50,563 bases of DNA. Source: Clostridia bacterium (GTDB lineage: Bacteria; Bacillota; Clostridia; Christensenellales; Aristaeellaceae). Under the pieces are notes generated by a model that was not told the origin of the DNA, ran no database searches, and saw only the letters and a program-made list of their open reading frames with translations. Shown in pieces: positions 33,791 through 42,944 of the stretch; position 1 is the first letter of the stretch; every line of letters begins with the position of its first letter. The DNA lies in assembly GCA_017396845.1 (NCBI GenBank), contig JAFQKQ010000104.1:1-50563 (forward strand). Reading direction: 5' to 3'. The translations under genes and the position numbers were made by a program.

Positions 33791-34966
33791 ATGCCAAGGA
33801 TTATGAAATGTATCGCCTGCGCGCTGATTGTGAGCATCATGCCCATTTTCGGTGCGCAGGCGGTTTTGTCTGTTGCGCCGCTTGTGGATGATGTGCCGAT
33901 TAACATTCATTGTAAAAGCGCGCTTCTCATGGAAGAGAGCAGCGGCCAGATCATTTTTGAAATGAATGCGGATGAAAAAAGACCCGTAGCGTCGGTCGTT
34001 AAAATGATGACGATTCTTATGTGCCTTGAAGCCATAGAAAGCGGAAGGATTTCACTGGCTGACAGCGTAACGATATCCAAAAACGCATCCGGCATGGGCG
34101 GATCCCAAGTGCTTTTGGACACCGGCGAAATTCAAACGCTCGATATCCTGTTAAAAAGCGCAATAGTAGGAAGCGCAAACGACGCATCGGTAGCCATCTC
34201 CGAGCACATATACGGCTCCGAAGAGCTTTTTGTAAAAGAAATGAACAAAAAAGCCGAAGTCCTCGGCATGACAAACACCCATTTCGTTAACTGTACAGGT
34301 CTTCCCGCCGAGGGCCAGCACACCACCGCAAGAGACGTAGCCCGGATGAGCGAAATTCTCTTTGATTACGACCTCTATTACGATTTTTCAACCATCTGGA
34401 TGGACAAGGTAGACCATAAAGATGGCCGCATCACTGACCTTACGAATACCAATCGCTTAATCCGCCTCTACGATGGCTGCGACGGCGGGAAAACAGGCTC
34501 CACCAACGAAGCGGGTTACTGCATAAGCGCAACCGCCAAGCGAGGCGGCATGCGCCTGATCGCCGTAGTCCTCGGCGCAGAAACCGGAAGCGATAGATTT
34601 GATACCGCAGAAAAAATGTTGGATTACGGTTTTGCCAACTATAGAATCAACACCGTGGCTGAAAAAGGCGCAAGAATCAAAGGAGAAATCCCCGTAAAAA
34701 ACGGACAAAAAGAAAGTGTGCCCCTCGTATTAAACGACAACCTTACGCTCCTCATGAACAAAGCTGAAAGCGCCGATATAGAACTGAAACCCAACCTCCC
34801 CGAATACCTGAAAGCACCCTTCCAAAAGGGCGAGAGGGTAGGAAGCGTTGATGTAATCAGAAACGGAAGAACCATTGCCGAGATCGGCGTGGTAACCATG
34901 GAAGGCGCACAGAGGCAGGGATTTTCGGATGTATGGAGAAGAGTCTGGCGGGAATGGGGGCTTTGA
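33791..34966 (+). CDS. D-alanyl-D-alanine carboxypeptidase (PBP5/DacF family)
   Basis: A 391-residue serine D,D-carboxypeptidase (peptidase S11) that trims the terminal D-Ala from peptidoglycan stem peptides outside the membrane. A signal peptide occupies about residues 1-30. Active-site motifs are SVVK (S68, K71), SAN (128-130) and KTG (234-236). A C-terminal PBP5-type beta domain follows (about 290-375). The last residues WRRVWREWGL could form a membrane-associating amphipathic helix. CGGAGG lies 7-8 nt before the ATG at 33791. A sporulation DacF role is possible but cannot be told from the sequence. Confidence 0.92.
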   Translation: MPRIMKCIACALIVSIMPIFGAQAVLSVAPLVDDVPINIHCKSALLMEESSGQIIFEMNADEKRPVASVVKMMTILMCLEAIESGRISLADSVTISKNASGMGGSQVLLDTGEIQTLDILLKSAIVGSANDASVAISEHIYGSEELFVKEMNKKAEVLGMTNTHFVNCTGLPAEGQHTTARDVARMSEILFDYDLYYDFSTIWMDKVDHKDGRITDLTNTNRLIRLYDGCDGGKTGSTNEAGYCISATAKRGGMRLIAVVLGAETGSDRFDTAEKMLDYGFANYRINTVAEKGARIKGEIPVKNGQKESVPLVLNDNLTLLMNKAESADIELKPNLPEYLKAPFQKGERVGSVDVIRNGRTIAEIGVVTMEGAQRQGFSDVWRRVWREWGL

Positions 34967-35102
34967 GCGATTAAAGTGATTCGTTAGGAGCAGGAAGCCG
35001 GGAATACGAAATACGGTAAGCGGAGCGCCGGGCGTCGATTGATAAGAAAACCAAACGGGAACGAATCCTTCGGGCGTTCACGCGCCGGCGCTCTTATGAA
35101 AA

Positions 35103-35146
35103 AAGGGCTTCCCAAAGGCCTTATAACTTGCGAGCCCTTCTTTTTG
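35103..35146. terminator. Terminator between the carboxypeptidase and AraC genes
   Basis: AAGGGCT (35103-35109) pairs with AGCCCTT (35133-35139), followed by CTTTTT on the plus strand and preceded by an A-run that serves the minus strand. It lies between converging genes. The remaining interval 34967-35189 shows no gene. Confidence 0.7.
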
Positions 35147-35189
35147 CGGTTTTTTGCTGCTTCCGTCTTTCTCTTCCGTCCCCGCTCCA

Positions 35190-36020
35190 TTATTCCGTTT
35201 GCTTGTCCTTATCGTATCCGACAATTCTATTTCTGTATTCCGACGGGGATACGCCGTATACGCTTTTAAAGCAGCGGCTCATGTGGAATTCGTCGCAGAA
35301 GCCGAAATTTGTTGCGATTTCCGAAAAGCGGGTATTGGGTTCTACGCGGATTTGCTTTTCTACCATTTCCACCTTTCGCCTGAGCTGATATTTGGAAAAT
35401 GTTTCGCCCACGCTTTTCAGCATGGCGCCGGAAATGACCTTTTTGCTTACGTTCAATTGATCGGCTACGTCCTGAAGCTTATAGTTGATGTAGGGGTGCA
35501 GATTGATCATCTGTATGATTTCCTCTGCAATGGTGGTTTCCGCATCCTTTTTCCCGGTGCGCATGTCCGCCAGCTCCAATACCAGCAGGTTAAAAAGCGC
35601 GCTCAGCTTTTCCTCTTTATAGGCTTCATCGCTCCAGAAGCAGGAGGTGATCTGGCGGAAATAATCGCGCACCTTTACATTGTGCTTTACGTGCATATGC
35701 GTGGGCAGCACGAGCGCGCCGCCCTCCGGTGAAAGATCGCCGGGCTCGTTTGAAATATGGATGCAGATGGTGCGCGTTTGGGGAGAACAGGGAAGGCGCG
35801 TATAGTGGTGATGTCCTGCGGACAGTAAAAGCACATCGCCCTTTTCAAGCAGATAATCGGTATCGCCCTCGGTGATCAGCCATTGCCCCTGCTCAAGGTA
35901 AATCAGATCGTGGTATTCCAGGATTCGGTCTATATACAGGGAAGCCGTAGGATTCTCATAGTAATGAGAGTTTGCGGCTTTTACTTTGTGGCGTCTGCTG
36001 ATATTAAATGCGATTGACAT
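35190..36020 (-). CDS. AraC-family transcriptional regulator with cupin sensor domain
   Basis: A 276-residue regulator. The N-terminal cupin/AraC-binding domain (about residues 20-150) includes EKGDVLLLSAGHHHYTRLP, the usual effector pocket segment. The C-terminal two-HTH domain includes LQDVADQLNVSKKVISGAM and FSEIATNFGFCDEFHMSRCF, ending in YGVSPSEYR. The ATG at 36020 follows AAGGAG by 9 nt. It is divergently transcribed from the second sugar-import operon, across a region holding repeated TTATACATGGA elements. It is therefore the obvious activator of that operon and perhaps of itself. Confidence 0.9.
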   Translation of the reverse strand: MSIAFNISRRHKVKAANSHYYENPTASLYIDRILEYHDLIYLEQGQWLITEGDTDYLLEKGDVLLLSAGHHHYTRLPCSPQTRTICIHISNEPGDLSPEGGALVLPTHMHVKHNVKVRDYFRQITSCFWSDEAYKEEKLSALFNLLVLELADMRTGKKDAETTIAEEIIQMINLHPYINYKLQDVADQLNVSKKVISGAMLKSVGETFSKYQLRRKVEMVEKQIRVEPNTRFSEIATNFGFCDEFHMSRCFKSVYGVSPSEYRNRIVGYDKDKQTE

Positions 36021-36037
36021 GTGATCAAGCTCCTTTG

Positions 36038-36291
36038 TACATGGAGAAGGGAACAAATATACATGCTTTGTTCTATTTATATATCATAGCATACCTGTGC
36101 GGCTTTTTCCATGAATATTCTGGAATTTACACAAAGTTTTCATGAAAGGATGTAACAAATTGGCAAAAACTTCCATATGCGCATGAAAATCAAAGCGATA
36201 TGGAAGTAATGCGAAGGATGTGTATAGAAATTATACATGGAATATGGTTTGATTATACATGGATTTTTGATCGGACGTATGCTAATATAAA
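36038..36291. promoter_or_regulatory. Divergent control region with direct-repeat AraC-type operators
   Basis: Two perfect copies of TTATACATGGA (36231-36241 and 36253-36263) are spaced 22 bp apart, two helical turns, as in araI-type AraC sites. A third core, TACATGGA (36038-36045), lies before the AraC gene's ribosome binding site. A separate 9-bp inverted repeat CTTCCATAT/ATATGGAAG (36170-36178, 36198-36206) is also present. The operon's -10 is probably TATAAA (36286-36291) with no good -35, as expected for an activator-dependent promoter. No gene lies in 36057-36362. Confidence 0.6.
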
Positions 36292-36362
36292 TACATACTT
36301 ACATGAAATGAATCATGCTTAATATATGAAAATACATGTGCAGTCCGATGGAGGCATCTTTT

Positions 36363-37346
36363 ATGAAAGCAATACTTCAGGATAAAAACGACCGTTTGAT
36401 CTGGACGGATGTGCCGGATCCCGTGCTGAAGGACGGCGATGTGCTTTTAGAGATTCACGCGGCGGCGCTCAACAGAGCCGATCTTCTGCAAAGGGCGGGG
36501 CAGTATCCGCCTCCGGACGGCTGGCCGGAGTGGTTTGGACTGGAAGCGGCCGGCGTGATCAAGGCGTTAAGCCCCTGTGCCGAAAAAGAAGGCAAATGGC
36601 ATGTAGGCGATAAGGTATGCGCACTGCTTGGCGGCGGCGGATATGCGGAATATGTCGCCGTTCCCAGCGGCATGCTGATGCCGATTCCCAAGGGCGTTTC
36701 CATGGCGGAGGCCGCCGCGATTCCGGAGGTGTTCGGCGCGGCATATCTGTTTTTGTTTTATGAAGGCAAGCTGAAAAAGGGCGATACGGTGCTCATGCAG
36801 GCGGGTGCAAGCGGGCTTGCGAGCGTTTTGATTCCGATGGCGAAGGCATACGGCGCAAGGGTAATCACCACGGTGCTGAGCGACGAAATTGCAGAGTCCA
36901 TCAAGCACTTAAACGCCGATATGGTGATCAACACATCAAAATACGATCTTTCCGAGATTCTGAAAAAAGAGCTTGAAGCGGGCAAGGGCGTTGATATCGC
37001 AGTCGATTGTCTGGGCGGCGAAACGGTAGGAAAGTGCCTTCCGTATATCAACTGCTGGGGACGCTGGATCATGATCGCCACCCTTGCGGACGATATATCA
37101 AATATTAATCTCAAATCCATGTACGTAAGAAGAACGCGCCTGATCGGAACCACATTAAGAAGCAGGACGTCCGAAGAAAAGGCGGAGCTTCTCGATAAGA
37201 TGGTCACTGAAATCTGGCCGAAGGTGGAGACGGGCGAAATCCGTCCTACCATTTGGAAAACCTTCCCCATTCAGGAAGCGGAAGAAGCGCAGGCGCTCAT
37301 GGCGGCGGGAAAGAGCGTGGGCAAAATTGTGCTGGAGGTAAAATAA
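36363..37346 (+). CDS. Quinone-oxidoreductase-type MDR protein (PIG3-like)
   Basis: A 327-residue zinc-free medium-chain dehydrogenase/reductase of the NAD(P)H:quinone oxidoreductase group. It shows the N-terminal GroES-like fold with LNRADLLQRAGQYPPP, typical of PIG3 proteins, and a Rossmann domain with MQAGASGLASVLIPMAKAYGARVI. GGAGG lies 8 nt before the ATG at 36363; the longer frame from 36336 has no such site. It is first in the operon activated from the AraC intergenic region and is 1 bp from a second MDR gene. Its physiological substrate in a sugar operon is unclear. Confidence 0.87.
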   Translation: MKAILQDKNDRLIWTDVPDPVLKDGDVLLEIHAAALNRADLLQRAGQYPPPDGWPEWFGLEAAGVIKALSPCAEKEGKWHVGDKVCALLGGGGYAEYVAVPSGMLMPIPKGVSMAEAAAIPEVFGAAYLFLFYEGKLKKGDTVLMQAGASGLASVLIPMAKAYGARVITTVLSDEIAESIKHLNADMVINTSKYDLSEILKKELEAGKGVDIAVDCLGGETVGKCLPYINCWGRWIMIATLADDISNINLKSMYVRRTRLIGTTLRSRTSEEKAELLDKMVTEIWPKVETGEIRPTIWKTFPIQEAEEAQALMAAGKSVGKIVLEVK

Positions 37347-37347
37347 C

Positions 37348-38349
37348 GTGCGCCAGATCGTATTTACGGAAGAGAATAAAGCCGTAATCCGCGAAATTGA
37401 AAAGGCGGAGCCGAAGGCAAACGAGGTCAGCGTGCGCATGCGCTATACCGCGATCAGCGCGGGCACGGAGCGGGCGAACCTCGTCGGAGGGAAGAATGTT
37501 TCCGGCGGACAAGCGTATCCTAGGCAGCTTGGCTACAGCGGAAGCGGCTATGTGGAAAAAGTGGGAGAGGGTGTAACCGATTTAAAGCCCGGCGACAGGG
37601 TGATTACCGTATGGGGAAAGCATATGGAGGTAAATACCCTTCCCAGGGAAAACGTACTGAAAATCGATTCCGATGATATTCCGATGGAGGAAGCCGCGTT
37701 TATTTTGATCGCCAGCTTTTCTCTTGCGGCGGTAAGAAAGCTGCGCCCGGAAATCGGTGAAAGCGGAATCGTCGCAGGTCTCGGTCTTCTGGGGCTTTTC
37801 TCCGTTCAGTTTATGAGAATCGCGGGCATGTATCCCGTGATCGCAGTGGATATGAACGAGGAAAGGCGCCTGCTCGCTCTGAAGCTTGGCGCTGATTATG
37901 TGTTTGATCCGACGGACGAAGATTATAAAAAGAAAATTCTTGCAATTACCGGCGCCGGACCGGACGCGGCGGTAGAGGTTACGGGAAACGGAGCGGCACT
38001 CAATCAGACGCTCAAAATCCTGAAGCCCTTCGGCAGAATATCGCTGCTCGGCTGCACGAGAACGCCGACGGAGGTAGACTTCTATAAGGATGTGCATATG
38101 CGCGGAATCACAATGATCGGCGCGCACACGATAGCGAGGGCGCAAACGGAGTCAAGGCCGGGCTTCTGGACGCTGAATGACGATCTGATTTCCATTCTGA
38201 AGCTTATGAAGGCCGGGAGAATTCATTTCAAAGATATTATCCACGAAATTCATTCGCCGCTGGAAGCGGAAAACGTATATGACCGCCTTGCCAATGACAG
38301 GAATTTTCCGGTTGGGGTTGTGTTTGACTGGGATAAGATACGCGTATGA
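37348..38349 (+). CDS. Zinc-type MDR alcohol/polyol dehydrogenase-like protein
   Basis: A 333-residue MDR-family dehydrogenase with a GTG start, placed by TGGAGG nine bases upstream. The N-terminal domain has GTERANLVGGK instead of the usual catalytic zinc-binding cysteine block, resembling the bacteriochlorophyllide/threonine-dehydrogenase-like branch, so it may not bind catalytic zinc. The Rossmann motif is GLGLLGLFSVQ with D at the end of beta2 (AVDMNEERR), indicating NAD preference. It follows the quinone-oxidoreductase-like gene by 1 bp and precedes two permeases. A role in oxidising the imported sugar is likely. The exact reaction is unknown. Confidence 0.82.
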   Translation: MRQIVFTEENKAVIREIEKAEPKANEVSVRMRYTAISAGTERANLVGGKNVSGGQAYPRQLGYSGSGYVEKVGEGVTDLKPGDRVITVWGKHMEVNTLPRENVLKIDSDDIPMEEAAFILIASFSLAAVRKLRPEIGESGIVAGLGLLGLFSVQFMRIAGMYPVIAVDMNEERRLLALKLGADYVFDPTDEDYKKKILAITGAGPDAAVEVTGNGAALNQTLKILKPFGRISLLGCTRTPTEVDFYKDVHMRGITMIGAHTIARAQTESRPGFWTLNDDLISILKLMKAGRIHFKDIIHEIHSPLEAENVYDRLANDRNFPVGVVFDWDKIRV

Positions 38350-38366
38350 GGTAAAAGGTGGGAATT

Positions 38367-39272
38367 ATGAAACGCAAAAATTCACTTTTACGATTTAAGG
38401 ATAATCTGATTGCGCATTATCCGTTGTACCTGATGGTGATTCCTGCGCTTTTATACTACATCTTATTTGTATACAAGCCGATGTACGGAATCCTGATTGC
38501 GTTTGAGAAGTTTAAAATGAAGGAAGGAATTCTCGGCAGCGCCTGGGTGGGCTTTGATAATTTTGAGCGTTTGATGAGTTCTTACTGGTTCCCGATTATA
38601 CTCAAAAATACGCTTATGCTGAGCGCTCTGAGCCTTTTGATTTCCTTCCCGCTTCCGATTGTTCTGTCGCTGATGGTAAACGAATTGAACGACGGAAAGG
38701 GAAAAAAGTTATTTCAAACCGTTTCCTATGCGCCGCATTTCATATCTACGGTTGTTGTATGCGGTATGCTGATATTGTTCATGTCGCCGTCATCCGGCAT
38801 ACTGGGAAAGATGCTGAGCATGAATACGCTGGCGGAGCCTTCTGCGTTTAAATGGCTGTATGTGCTCTCGGGCGTATGGCAGGGACTCGGCTGGAGTACG
38901 GTCATTTATTTTGCGGCGCTGTCGGGCGTTGATAAGCAGCTTCTGGAGGCTGCGGAAATCGACGGCGCGAACCGCATCCAGAGAATCATACACATCAATT
39001 TTCCTGTTCTGGTTCCGACCATTACTGTGCTTCTCATTCTTCAGATGGGTCAGCTTCTAAATGTAGGCTATGAAAAAGTGTATCTGCTTCAGAACGACGC
39101 AAACCTGACTGCGTCTGAGGTTATATCTACCTATGTGTATAAGCTCGGTCTTGAACAGAATGATTTCTCGTTCTCTACCGCAGCCAGTCTTTTTAATTCG
39201 CTGGTCAACTGCGTGATACTGGTAACGGCCAACACGCTTTCCAGACGCATCACGCATGCCGGTTTGTGGTAA
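38367..39272 (+). CDS. Sugar ABC importer permease, LplB type (second operon)
   Basis: A 301-residue MalF-like permease with six hydrophobic segments and the EAA loop LLEAAEIDGANRIQRIIHINFP. The start at 38367 follows AAAGGTGGG. It closely resembles the 15271 permease in the shared YAPHFISTVVV block, so the two import systems are paralogous. It pairs with the next gene. No ATPase is encoded here either. Confidence 0.9.
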   Translation: MKRKNSLLRFKDNLIAHYPLYLMVIPALLYYILFVYKPMYGILIAFEKFKMKEGILGSAWVGFDNFERLMSSYWFPIILKNTLMLSALSLLISFPLPIVLSLMVNELNDGKGKKLFQTVSYAPHFISTVVVCGMLILFMSPSSGILGKMLSMNTLAEPSAFKWLYVLSGVWQGLGWSTVIYFAALSGVDKQLLEAAEIDGANRIQRIIHINFPVLVPTITVLLILQMGQLLNVGYEKVYLLQNDANLTASEVISTYVYKLGLEQNDFSFSTAASLFNSLVNCVILVTANTLSRRITHAGLW

Positions 39273-39285
39273 GGAGGGGAGTAGA

Positions 39286-40203
39286 ATGCAAAAGAAGAAA
39301 GCTTCCCGCCTGTCCAGGGGCGACCGCGTGTTCCTTTTCGTAAACAAGATCGTGCTGGTCATCGTGTTTATCATGTTCCTGTATCCGCTTCTGTTTGTCA
39401 TCTCCGCTTCCGTCAGCGATCCTGAGATGGTAAACGCAGGAAAGGTAATTCTTTTACCGCGCGGGTTTACGCTGGACGGCTATCGGCGCATACTCGATTT
39501 TTCGGACATCTGGCGTGGGTATTTAAACACCCTCTACTATACAATCGTCGGTACGGTTTTGAATCTGGCATTCACAATTCCCTGTGCATACGCCATATCC
39601 CGAAAGGAAATGGCCGGAAGAAATATTGTGATGCTGATTATCATGATCACTATGTATTTTTCCGGCGGCCTGATTCCGATCTATTTGAATTTGAAGAGCT
39701 TTGGTCTTCTGGATACCTGGTATGTGCTCCTGATTACAGGTCTTGTATCCGCGTACAACGTGGTTGTCAGCCGAACCTTCTTCGCGTCCACCATTCCGCT
39801 GGAATTGTACGACGCTGCCTATATCGACGGCGCGGGCGACTGGACTACGTTTATCAGAATCGTGCTTCCGCTTTCAAAGCCGATCCTTGCGGTAATGGCG
39901 CTGTATTACGGCGTTGCGCGCTGGAACAGTTATTTTGACGCTATGGTATATCTGAGGGATCGAGCGAAATATCCGCTGCAGATGTATCTTCGCGAAGTTC
40001 TCATTCAGACAAAGATGGTTGCCGATTCCATGACGCAGAGCATGGATCCCGAGGCGGTAAAGGAACTCAACCGGCAGGCGAACGAAGCGAACCTGATCAA
40101 GTATTGCGTGATTATAGTATCTACCGCGCCGATGATGGCGATTTATCCCTGGCTGCAGAGATTCTTCGGAAAAGGCGTTATGATCGGCTCTGTAAAGGGA
40201 TAA
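39286..40203 (+). CDS. Sugar ABC importer permease, LplC/YtcP type (second operon)
   Basis: A 305-residue MalG-like partner permease with six hydrophobic segments, the EAA loop LYDAAYIDGAGDWTTFIRIVLP, and the ending FFGKGVMIGSVKG shared with the 16218 protein. AAGGAGGGG lies 6 nt before the ATG at 39286. The start is 13 bp after its partner. It is followed by a CCGCA/TGCGG hairpin (40220-40233) and the binding-protein gene. Confidence 0.9.
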   Translation: MQKKKASRLSRGDRVFLFVNKIVLVIVFIMFLYPLLFVISASVSDPEMVNAGKVILLPRGFTLDGYRRILDFSDIWRGYLNTLYYTIVGTVLNLAFTIPCAYAISRKEMAGRNIVMLIIMITMYFSGGLIPIYLNLKSFGLLDTWYVLLITGLVSAYNVVVSRTFFASTIPLELYDAAYIDGAGDWTTFIRIVLPLSKPILAVMALYYGVARWNSYFDAMVYLRDRAKYPLQMYLREVLIQTKMVADSMTQSMDPEAVKELNRQANEANLIKYCVIIVSTAPMMAIYPWLQRFFGKGVMIGSVKG

Positions 40204-40260
40204 TTAACAGGTTTGATGTTATCCGCATTCATGCGGAAACAAATATAAGGAGGTAAGACC

Positions 40261-41862
40261 ATGAAAAGAATGTTTGCCCTGATCCTTGTTCTCATGATGA
40301 TTCCCGCATGCTGCTTTGCATCGGAACGCATCAGCGAGGAAGTGATCACAGTAACCGTATCGGGACGCAGTAACCAGACGATCAGCTGGGATGAGACCAA
40401 CATGGCGAAGGTTATTGAAGAGCGCTTCGGCATCCGCCTGGTAGGAAACGGTTATCCCGATGATACGTGGAAGACTCAGTTCACGCTCATGCTCGCGGAA
40501 GAAAACCTTCCCGATATCATTCTGAATCCGCAAATCAGCCTTGCTGAGGTTGCTAGCTATGGTTCTCAGGGATATTTTCTGGATCTTAAGGATCTGGTTG
40601 CGGAGCATGCGCCCAACATCACCGCTACGATGGAAACCTATCCGCGCCTCAGAAATTATTCCACCAGCCCCGACGGCAATATGTATACCCTTACGCAGAT
40701 TTCCGTAAACGTGCTGGCGCTCGCGCCCCGCTTCTGGCTGAACAAGAACTGGGTAGAGAACGTAGGCATGGAATACCCCGAGACGCTGGACGATGTATAC
40801 GAGCTTCTTAAGGCCTTTAAGGAGCAGGACGCCAACGGAAACGGCGATGCGAACGATGAAATTCCGCTCGATGCGAATCATGAATACACCATCAGCACCT
40901 TCCTGAATGCATTCGGCTTCAACACCCGTCAGGTAAGCTATCTGCTTCAGGCGGATGAAGACGGAAATGTATATCTCGGTGAAACCACCGAAGCCTTTAA
41001 GGCGTATCTTACCTACATGAAACAGCTCTGGGACGAAGGCCTCATGTGCCCCGAGTTCTTCACGGAGCCTGGCGAACAACTGAATGCGCAGATCGCCGGC
41101 GATACCGTGGGCCTGTTCGGTGCATCCGCTCCTTACGTTTCCGCCGGTCAGGAAATCGATTACGATGCGAACTTCTACTGGGCGGGCGCTTTCACGAGCG
41201 ATTACCGTGAGAATGCCACCATCATCAAGAACTCCGAGGTTTCCGGAACGCCCTTCGTTCTTGTAAACGCGAAGACGGAGCACGCTGAAGAAATCGTAAA
41301 GCTGCTCGACTTCTTCTACACCGAAGAAGGACAGGTTGCGGGCAACAACGGCTTTGAAGGTGTTGACTTCGATTATCAGCCCGTAAATGTTCCCGGTCTT
41401 GAGGACAAGAAGACCTTCACCATGTACTGCCCCGACGGATTTGCCTCTGGCGAAGCATATCGTACCGGCAAGGCTGTCATCAACAACGGCTTCTACTTTG
41501 TAAAGCCGCTCGCAGGAACGCCCTCCGACGCGATCCTTGCAGCCACCAACGATGAGCAGTTTGAACTCCTTCTGCCCGCGAACGGCTGGCTGGTACAGCT
41601 GACCCGCTACGGCATCAACCGCGAAGGCGTCGAAATCATCGATGCATTCCCGTCCCTCATCTACGAGGAGGATGAAGCCGAAGAGCGCACGCAGCTTTAC
41701 AACGACATCAACAGCTACCTGAAGAACATGCAGACCCAGTTTATCACCGGCGAAGCGGACATTGAAGGCGATTGGGATGCATTCATCGAGACGCTCAACA
41801 GCATGGGCCTTGAGAAGCTTCTCGAAATCGAGCAGAATGCCTACACCCGTCTGATGGGCTGA
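40261..41862 (+). CDS. Extracellular solute-binding protein of the second sugar ABC importer
   Basis: A 533-residue family 1 binding protein. The signal peptide MKRMFALILVLMMIPACCFA ends at FAS|E. The cysteine pair in IPACC could be an imperfect lipobox, so lipid anchoring is uncertain. Features include ENLPDIILNPQ, the segment ANGNGDANDEIPLDAN (an EF-hand-like acidic loop common in these proteins), and a helical C-terminus. AAGGAGGTAAGACC precedes the ATG. Here the binding-protein gene follows the permeases, whereas in the first operon it leads. A stem-loop at 41902 follows and should protect the transcript. The ligand is unknown; neighbours suggest a sugar that is oxidised after uptake. Confidence 0.88.
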   Translation: MKRMFALILVLMMIPACCFASERISEEVITVTVSGRSNQTISWDETNMAKVIEERFGIRLVGNGYPDDTWKTQFTLMLAEENLPDIILNPQISLAEVASYGSQGYFLDLKDLVAEHAPNITATMETYPRLRNYSTSPDGNMYTLTQISVNVLALAPRFWLNKNWVENVGMEYPETLDDVYELLKAFKEQDANGNGDANDEIPLDANHEYTISTFLNAFGFNTRQVSYLLQADEDGNVYLGETTEAFKAYLTYMKQLWDEGLMCPEFFTEPGEQLNAQIAGDTVGLFGASAPYVSAGQEIDYDANFYWAGAFTSDYRENATIIKNSEVSGTPFVLVNAKTEHAEEIVKLLDFFYTEEGQVAGNNGFEGVDFDYQPVNVPGLEDKKTFTMYCPDGFASGEAYRTGKAVINNGFYFVKPLAGTPSDAILAATNDEQFELLLPANGWLVQLTRYGINREGVEIIDAFPSLIYEEDEAEERTQLYNDINSYLKNMQTQFITGEADIEGDWDAFIETLNSMGLEKLLEIEQNAYTRLMG

Positions 41863-41901
41863 TCGCAAGCAAATACCGCGAATACGCGGTAATAGCAGGT
41901 C

Positions 41902-41927
41902 GCCGTGGGAGAAATACCTTCCACGGC
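41902..41927 (+). terminator. Intra-operon stem-loop after the second binding-protein gene
   Basis: GCCGTGG pairs with CCACGGC (7 bp, extendable) with no T-run. A smaller CCGCG/CGCGG hairpin lies just before it. It probably acts as an mRNA-stabilising or partial termination element between the binding-protein and Gfo/Idh genes. Confidence 0.5.
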
Positions 41928-41960
41928 GGCTTGTTGAGTAAAGAAAAGAAGGGAAAGCAT

Positions 41961-42944
41961 ATGGACAGGAGAATCCGCGTTGCGCATTTCGGAATCGCGC
42001 ACGATCATAGCTGCGATACCATCAACTGCGCCCGTCAGCATCCGGATGTATTTGAAATTGTAGGCGTATGCGAACCGGATGAAAATATGCGGGAGGAATT
42101 CGGAAAAGCGGACGCATATAAGGATGTAAACTGGATTTCGGAGGAAGAACTGCTCTCAAGGAACGATATCGATGCGGTGTTCTGCGAGGGACATGAGCTT
42201 AGAAGCGTGTCGGATGCACAGAAGTGCATAGACCGCGCTCTTCCCGTGCATCTGGACAAGCCGGGCGGAACGGATATCAAAGCGTTTGAAAGGCTTATAA
42301 GGAGCGCCGAGGAAAAGCAGCTTACGCTTCAGATGGGATATATGTACAGATATAATCCTGCCCTGAAATATGCAGTGAACGCCGTAAAAAACGGCGATCT
42401 GGGCACGATTACCGGCATTGACGCGAGCTTTTCCACATCTCACAGCGCCCCGAAGCGCAGATGGCTTAAGCAGTTCCCGGGCGGAACCATGTTCTTTCTG
42501 GGCTGCCACTCCATCGATATGATCATGCTTGCGATGGGCGAGCCGCTGAGCGTTCATCCGTTCAATCATTCTTCCGGCGATGATAACGACGGCTCCATGG
42601 ATTCGTGCTTTGCGGTGCTTGAATACCCTGCGGGCGCTGCATGCGTCCGCGCAAACAGCACGGAGGTAAGGGGCTTTCATCGCAGGCATTTTAAAGTAAC
42701 CGGCACAAAGGGCACGATTGAAATCTGTCCGCTTGAAACGCCGACGGTGGTGAAAAGAATTGCATCCGCCGGTGAAGGCGTCGTTTTCCCGGGATATTTT
42801 GCGGGGAGATACGATGATATGATGCTGGAATTCGCCGCATGCGTTCGCGGAGAAATGAAAAATCCTTATACGGGGGATTATGAAATTCAGCTTCAGAAGG
42901 CGGTTTTAAGGGCCTCCGGCATCAAATTGGAGGGAGATCTGTAA
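41961..42944 (+). CDS. Gfo/Idh/MocA-family oxidoreductase
   Basis: A 327-residue NAD(P)-dependent sugar or inositol dehydrogenase-like protein. The N-terminal Rossmann fold begins RIRVAHFGIAHDHSC, with HLDKPGG in place of the usual EKP motif that carries the catalytic lysine. The C-terminal domain has FLGCHSIDMIM, whose histidine is the common catalytic partner. The ATG at 41961 follows GAAGGG. It is translationally coupled (TAATG overlap) to the next gene. Together with the upstream MDR proteins and the downstream epimerase it suggests a pathway of sugar oxidation or 3-keto-type chemistry, but no specific substrate can be assigned. Confidence 0.88.
   Translation: MDRRIRVAHFGIAHDHSCDTINCARQHPDVFEIVGVCEPDENMREEFGKADAYKDVNWISEEELLSRNDIDAVFCEGHELRSVSDAQKCIDRALPVHLDKPGGTDIKAFERLIRSAEEKQLTLQMGYMYRYNPALKYAVNAVKNGDLGTITGIDASFSTSHSAPKRRWLKQFPGGTMFFLGCHSIDMIMLAMGEPLSVHPFNHSSGDDNDGSMDSCFAVLEYPAGAACVRANSTEVRGFHRRHFKVTGTKGTIEICPLETPTVVKRIASAGEGVVFPGYFAGRYDDMMLEFAACVRGEMKNPYTGDYEIQLQKAVLRASGIKLEGDL

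Noticed and set aside
40219-41868. 549-residue minus-strand frame over the second binding-protein gene
   Set aside because: It is a shadow of a signal-peptide-bearing binding protein with a strong ribosome binding site.
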